A stretch of 64,000 nt of DNA from UBA7332 sp051652645 (GTDB lineage: Bacteria > Bacteroidota > Bacteroidia > Bacteroidales > UBA7332). This document shows positions 59,985-64,000 of this stretch, piece by piece. The notes below the pieces were generated by a model, which made no database searches, had not been told where the DNA came from, and saw nothing but the letters and a program-made list of their open reading frames with translations. The stretch spans positions 1 to 64,000 of the forward strand of contig JBOFUP010000008.1 of the NCBI GenBank assembly GCA_051652645.1, read 5' to 3'. Made by a program: the position numbers and the translations under genes. How positions within the stretch are numbered: position 1 is the first letter of the stretch; every line of letters starts with the position of its first letter.

Positions 59985-62900
59985 TTAGAAGGTCAAGTTT
60001 ACACCAAACACGAATTCACGTGGATTAGGGAAACTGTTTGAGTCTATACCAATACGAAGACCGTCATTAGGGAATGAAGATACTTCTGGGTCAAACCCTG
60101 TATAGTTAGTAATCAAGAACAAGTTCTTAGCCGAAACAAAAAGATTAGCTCTCTCTAACATTACTTGTTTAGTCCATTTTGATGGTAGTGTATAACCAAC
60201 TGTTAGATCCGCACATCTCAAGAAGCTTCCATCCTCAACGAATCTATCCATAGAAACATTTGGAGCTGCAGATGTTACACTTGTGTATTTGTTTGAAGTG
60301 CCTTCACCTCTCCATGCATTCTCAAACACATCTTTGCGAATGTTGTTGTGGCTTCTACGAGCTGTTTGATCGTAATAAGCATTACTATTGAAGATCTCGT
60401 TTCCATAAACCCCGTTAAACGAAGCCGAAACACTAAGAGCTTTATAGTTGAATGCAATTTGGAATCCATAGTTGAATGCCGGCGTTGGATCACCTATGAA
60501 AGTCATATCCTGCTCATCAATGATGTTGTCACCATTCATATCAACAAACTTAACGTTTCCAGGCGTTGCTTCACCCTTCTTGTAAGTCATTCCTGCTACC
60601 TCTTCTGAGTTCTGGATGATACCATCAGTTTTGTAACCCCAGAAAGCACCAGGTACATGACCAACAGCAAAGATGTTAACCGCATTGAAGTAGTCACCAA
60701 TTGAACGACCTAGATAAGCCTCAAGTGTATGGTTACCAAACTTACTTTGTTGAAGGCCTAAGCTTTTCACAACGCTTCTATTAACCCCGATGTTACCGTT
60801 AATAGTAAGGTTCATATCCTTTTTCTGAATGATCTGTCCAGAAAGAGTCAACTCAAGACCTTTGTTCTGAATCGAACCTTGGTTGATAGTATAAGTAGAG
60901 AAACCAGTTGACGGTGGCAATGGCATATCAATCAACAAGTCTCTTGTCGTTTTAAGATAAGCATCAAACGATCCCGAAAGTCTTTGCTTAAAGAATGCAA
61001 AGTCAAGACCAACGTTGTAAGCTTCAGTTGTCTCCCATTTAAGATTCTCGTTTGCAATACTTGAAGCACCCAGAGCGATCAATCTATCACCAGAAGGAGT
61101 TGAGTAATCAAGTACACGAGCATAACCAGAAAGAGTACCATATGGGTCAATCCCTTGGTTACCAGTAATACCCCAACCAGCACGAAGCTTCAATTGGTCT
61201 AGGAAGTCAACACCAGACATGAATGACTCCTCTTCAATGCGCCATGCAGTAGAAAGCGATGGGTAGTATCCCCACTGATTACCTTTTGCAAATTTAGACG
61301 ATCCATCAGCACGGAAGCTGGCAGTAAGAAGGTAACGACCATCAAGGAAAGAGAAGTTTGTACGTCCTAGGTAAGAACCTAGTTGGTTGTCTCTTTGGAT
61401 AGGTAGTGGGTGAGTCACACTATTTGCAAAAGAGATACCCTTTGTACGCAATGAGTGGTTCTCAAAGTCTTTACCTGTAACAAGTTTGTTTACGAAGTTA
61501 TAATCCTCGTAGTTAGCTGCAACAACCCCAGAAAGGTTAAGGATTCTTCCGAATCTGTGTCTGAAGTTCAAAAGGTTTTCAACTGAGTAGTTATTTGAAG
61601 AGATAGTAGACATAGAAAGAACTCCATTGTCATTCATACCTCTAAATAGTTGAAGACCAAACCATCTATCACGCTGTTCCATACGGATGTTACCACCTGT
61701 ACGAAGTTCGTATGAGAATATATTGTTAATCTTCCAATTCAATGTAGCAGAAGCTCTGAAAACCTGGTTGATTGTGATATCATCATAATCCTGAATCCAA
61801 CTTAATGCAGTTGACATATCCTCAGGAAGTGTGTTAGCATCGATGATACGTTGGTGAGGAGCTGCATCAATTGCACTACGAAGGATTGAACCTGAAGCAC
61901 CACCCTTAGTATCTCCACCAGACATCATATCATTCTGTTTGATAGATCCGTTAACAATCACATTAAGACGAAGTCTGTCATTAAGTTGAGAGTTAAGGTT
62001 CAAACGCATATCCCCTTGTGTTAGTCCTGTGTTGTTAACAAGACCTTCAATATCTTTGAAACCAGCAGAGAAATAGTAAGTCGTACGCTCACCACCACCG
62101 TTGATAGATACGTTGTAGTTATGAGAGAAAGCCTGTCTGAAAACCTGCTTCATCCAATCTTCGTTGTTAACCACATGGTAAGAATCTGCATCCTCAGGGT
62201 TGTATGCTGCACCAGAAGTTACAAAGCGAACCTCCGAACCAGAGAAGTAGTACTGAGGAGTTGTACCAGCATTTTGTTCGTTGCGATAAAGAGCATACTC
62301 TTCAACGTTCAATAACTCAGGTAGTCTTGTTGCATTGGCAATAGACCAAGTTGCATTAGCATTAACAACAGTTTTACCCTTTTTACCCTTTTTCGTTGTG
62401 ATCAAGATAACACCATTCGCACCTCTAGCACCGTAGATAGCCGTAGCAGAAGCATCCTTAAGCACCTCTACACTCTCAATATCTTGAGGGTTCAAACTTG
62501 TCAATGGGTTCTGTGCTGCTTGGAAGTCACCTAGTGAGTTTCCTGCTCCCTCTGCTGTTGATGGCATTGGAATGTTGTCAATAATGTAAAGAGGTTGATT
62601 GTCACCACGAAGAGAGTTGGCTCCACGAATCTGAACAGATACTGCCCCACCTGGAGTCGAACCACTACTGCTGATGTTTACCCCTGCAATTTTACCTTGA
62701 ATAAGGTTATCAACAGATGTGAATAACTGAGATTCCGACTCACTCGGCTTAAGCTGAGATACAGCACCAGTCAAGTCCTTACGTCTAACCTCACCATAAC
62801 CAACTACGACAACCTCGTCAAGCTGTTTTGAATCCTCTTTCAAAACAACAACAAGGTTCTCTTGAGAACCAACAACTACTTCTTGAGTTGTATATCCCAT

Positions 62901-63137
62901 AAATGAGAACTGAAGAACGCTTTTAGCGTCTGGTACATTGATAGAGAAGTTACCATCAATATCAGTTATCGTACCATTTGTTGTACCCTTAACCAATACG
63001 CTTACCCCTGGCATTTCCAGCTTAAGGTCATCAAACACTCGTCCTTTAACACTCTTAGACTGCGCTAACACAAGCGCCGTCGAGAGGCTAAAAAAGATAA
63101 TGCAGCCCAAGAGGCGGCGCAAAAACTTGTATTCCAT
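59985..63137 (-). CDS. SusC/RagA-like TonB-linked outer-membrane transporter
   Basis: A 1050-aa transporter with a signal peptide (1-25), a carboxypeptidase-regulatory-like domain at about 28-105 (GRVFDDLKLEMPGVSVLVKG), the SusC TonB-box region LDEVVVVGYGEVRRKDLTGAV at about 112-132, and the SusC/RagA plug signature (VQIRGANSLRGDNQPLYIID, then SVEVLKDASATAIYGARGAN). The barrel ends in FVFGVNLTF. It works with the SusD protein to import oligosaccharides. It lies between the GH18 gene and susD, so the operon begins outside the window. Confidence 0.96.
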   Translation of the reverse strand: MEYKFLRRLLGCIIFFSLSTALVLAQSKSVKGRVFDDLKLEMPGVSVLVKGTTNGTITDIDGNFSINVPDAKSVLQFSFMGYTTQEVVVGSQENLVVVLKEDSKQLDEVVVVGYGEVRRKDLTGAVSQLKPSESESQLFTSVDNLIQGKIAGVNISSSGSTPGGAVSVQIRGANSLRGDNQPLYIIDNIPMPSTAEGAGNSLGDFQAAQNPLTSLNPQDIESVEVLKDASATAIYGARGANGVILITTKKGKKGKTVVNANATWSIANATRLPELLNVEEYALYRNEQNAGTTPQYYFSGSEVRFVTSGAAYNPEDADSYHVVNNEDWMKQVFRQAFSHNYNVSINGGGERTTYYFSAGFKDIEGLVNNTGLTQGDMRLNLNSQLNDRLRLNVIVNGSIKQNDMMSGGDTKGGASGSILRSAIDAAPHQRIIDANTLPEDMSTALSWIQDYDDITINQVFRASATLNWKINNIFSYELRTGGNIRMEQRDRWFGLQLFRGMNDNGVLSMSTISSNNYSVENLLNFRHRFGRILNLSGVVAANYEDYNFVNKLVTGKDFENHSLRTKGISFANSVTHPLPIQRDNQLGSYLGRTNFSFLDGRYLLTASFRADGSSKFAKGNQWGYYPSLSTAWRIEEESFMSGVDFLDQLKLRAGWGITGNQGIDPYGTLSGYARVLDYSTPSGDRLIALGASSIANENLKWETTEAYNVGLDFAFFKQRLSGSFDAYLKTTRDLLIDMPLPPSTGFSTYTINQGSIQNKGLELTLSGQIIQKKDMNLTINGNIGVNRSVVKSLGLQQSKFGNHTLEAYLGRSIGDYFNAVNIFAVGHVPGAFWGYKTDGIIQNSEEVAGMTYKKGEATPGNVKFVDMNGDNIIDEQDMTFIGDPTPAFNYGFQIAFNYKALSVSASFNGVYGNEIFNSNAYYDQTARRSHNNIRKDVFENAWRGEGTSNKYTSVTSAAPNVSMDRFVEDGSFLRCADLTVGYTLPSKWTKQVMLERANLFVSAKNLFLITNYTGFDPEVSSFPNDGLRIGIDSNSFPNPREFVFGVNLTF

Positions 63138-63155
63138 AGTTACACTAATTTAGGA

Positions 63156-64000
63156 TTATTGAATTTGTAGTTTCTCACGGTAGAAGCTCCCTTGCTGATT
63201 AAGAACCAATAGGTATACCCCTGGTGTAATTCCATCTAGCATTATATTGTTATCAGATGATTCCACTTGTGCTCGTTTAACCTCTGCACCTAAAAGGTTA
63301 TATATTACAACTTGAGCAACTCCATCATTTGGAAGATCAATCTGTATATAATCTCTTGCAGGAACAGGATAGATCTTAACCTTTCTGCTCTCACCCTTAG
63401 GTGGGTTGATAGATGTCTCAATATCCACATGAGTTATAAGTGTATCAACGTTTGCTGCTATAACCTCATCCATAGCACGAATCAAGCTATAGTCATTGCT
63501 TACATTCACGTCATTACCCATATCGAAGTACATCGACCCAGCGAAGTTATTCTCATTAATAAGATGCATCTTACGCTTAACAGTGTTTACACCATTGAAG
63601 AAGTAAGTCGATCCGCTGTGTTGTACCTGATCAATCTCTTTGCCAATGTTTGGATTAGCTGCAATTATATCCTTATAGCCAATAACTGCTTTTGAAGCAT
63701 TTGTTGCAAGAACACCTATAGAGGTTAGAATCTTATCCTTTGGATAACCATGATTAACGAAGTCAGTATAAGCCTTCACATAGCGGTCATACTCAAAGAT
63801 CTCTGGAGAAGGACCATATATCTGGAATGTGAAGTAGTCAACCATGTCGATATACTTCTTGTCCAATTTGTAAGATACAGCATGCAACGAAGACGTAAAG
63901 GTCTTTTCTGCTGGTATAATTTGGCGAAGACGCTCAACCAGATTACCATAGTGAGCCCACTCCGTAGCGTTGTAACACCACTCAAAGTCTAGGTCAAAAC
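63156..64000 (-). CDS. GH18 endo-glycosidase with T9SS C-terminal sorting domain (5' end outside window)
   Basis: A partial gene. Reading the frame to the window edge gives FDLDFEW at the far end, the DxDxE catalytic signature of GH18, with the Glu as acid/base. Therefore the TTG at 63887 is not the real start. The last GH18 strand is near GSMYFDMGNDV. The last 75 or so residues (KVKIYPVPARDYIQIDL ... PGVYLLVLNQQGSF) form a type A T9SS sorting domain, so the protein is secreted or surface-bound through T9SS and not just by Sec. GH18 enzymes with this context include EndoF/S-type endo-beta-N-acetylglucosaminidases acting on N-glycans. It precedes susC by 18 bp. Confidence 0.85.
   Translation of the reverse strand, partial: FDLDFEWCYNATEWAHYGNLVERLRQIIPAEKTFTSSLHAVSYKLDKKYIDMVDYFTFQIYGPSPEIFEYDRYVKAYTDFVNHGYPKDKILTSIGVLATNASKAVIGYKDIIAANPNIGKEIDQVQHSGSTYFFNGVNTVKRKMHLINENNFAGSMYFDMGNDVNVSNDYSLIRAMDEVIAANVDTLITHVDIETSINPPKGESRKVKIYPVPARDYIQIDLPNDGVAQVVIYNLLGAEVKRAQVESSDNNIMLDGITPGVYLLVLNQQGSFYREKLQIQ

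Noticed and set aside
63156..63887. Complete small gene starting at TTG 63887
   Set aside because: The frame stays open to the window edge and encodes the GH18 catalytic motif upstream, so the true start lies beyond 64000.

Overview
The window looks like chromosome from a member of the Bacteroidota, most probably order Bacteroidales. The evidence is two SusC/SusD-type or TonB-receptor operons plus a third iron-siderophore-type receptor, a type IX secretion (T9SS) barrel protein (PorT-like), a T9SS C-terminal sorting domain on a GH18 enzyme, a TamL-type lipid-anchored Omp85 protein, and repeated matches to the Bacteroidota promoter form TTTG-N19-21-TAnnTTTG. No genus is claimed. No rRNA, insertion sequence, phage gene or CRISPR array was seen.

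Layout. 1-6100: purL, a pair of short CHR-domain (chromate-family) transporters, porT (minus) and a 55-residue 2[4Fe-4S] ferredoxin. 6269-11323 (minus): an operon of TonB-dependent receptor, beta-helix lipoprotein and calcineurin-like phosphoesterase lipoprotein. 11324-12022: a gene-free stretch with large inverted repeats. 12023-20388 (minus): tamB, tamL and a lysine-2,3-aminomutase-like radical SAM gene. 20549-23547 (plus): a DivIC/FtsB-like gene, a small membrane protein, then serC-serA. 23676-24024: tRNA-Ser(GCU) and tRNA-Arg(CCU). 24206-35135: esterase, PhoH-like, folC, catalase, a shortened Mur-ligase-like gene, DUF4924, rfbD, prfC and a DUF3127 gene, followed by two identical tRNA-Phe genes and a nucleotide pyrophosphatase/phosphodiesterase-like gene.

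36882-49796 is the most interesting block. A seven-gene minus-strand operon (TonB receptor, DUF4876-like lipoprotein, DUF6850-like barrel, ABC-type ATPase, permease, DUF4857-like protein, and a small secreted protein with a Cys/His motif) faces, across a 160-bp divergent region with two 15-bp direct repeats, a plus-strand pair encoding a DUF542/hemerythrin (RIC-like) protein and a LuxR-type regulator. Next comes a siderophore-type TonB receptor with a perfect 12-bp inverted repeat in its leader. I infer an iron/haem acquisition and stress island, with the large operon a poorly described uptake system.

50255-64000 (minus) is a polysaccharide utilization locus transcribed GH18 (5' end outside the window) - SusC - SusD - sulfatase - GH20 - GH2 - GH16. 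The enzyme set suits a sulfated, GlcNAc/galactose-rich host glycan such as keratan sulfate, mucin O-glycans or N-glycans. The GH18 protein carries a T9SS sorting domain and porT is in the same window.

Two intergenic arrays with an exact 22-bp period but different palindromic cores (28611-28684 and 49942-50051), plus a lone copy of the second unit at 11696-11717, are not explained by any feature I recognise.
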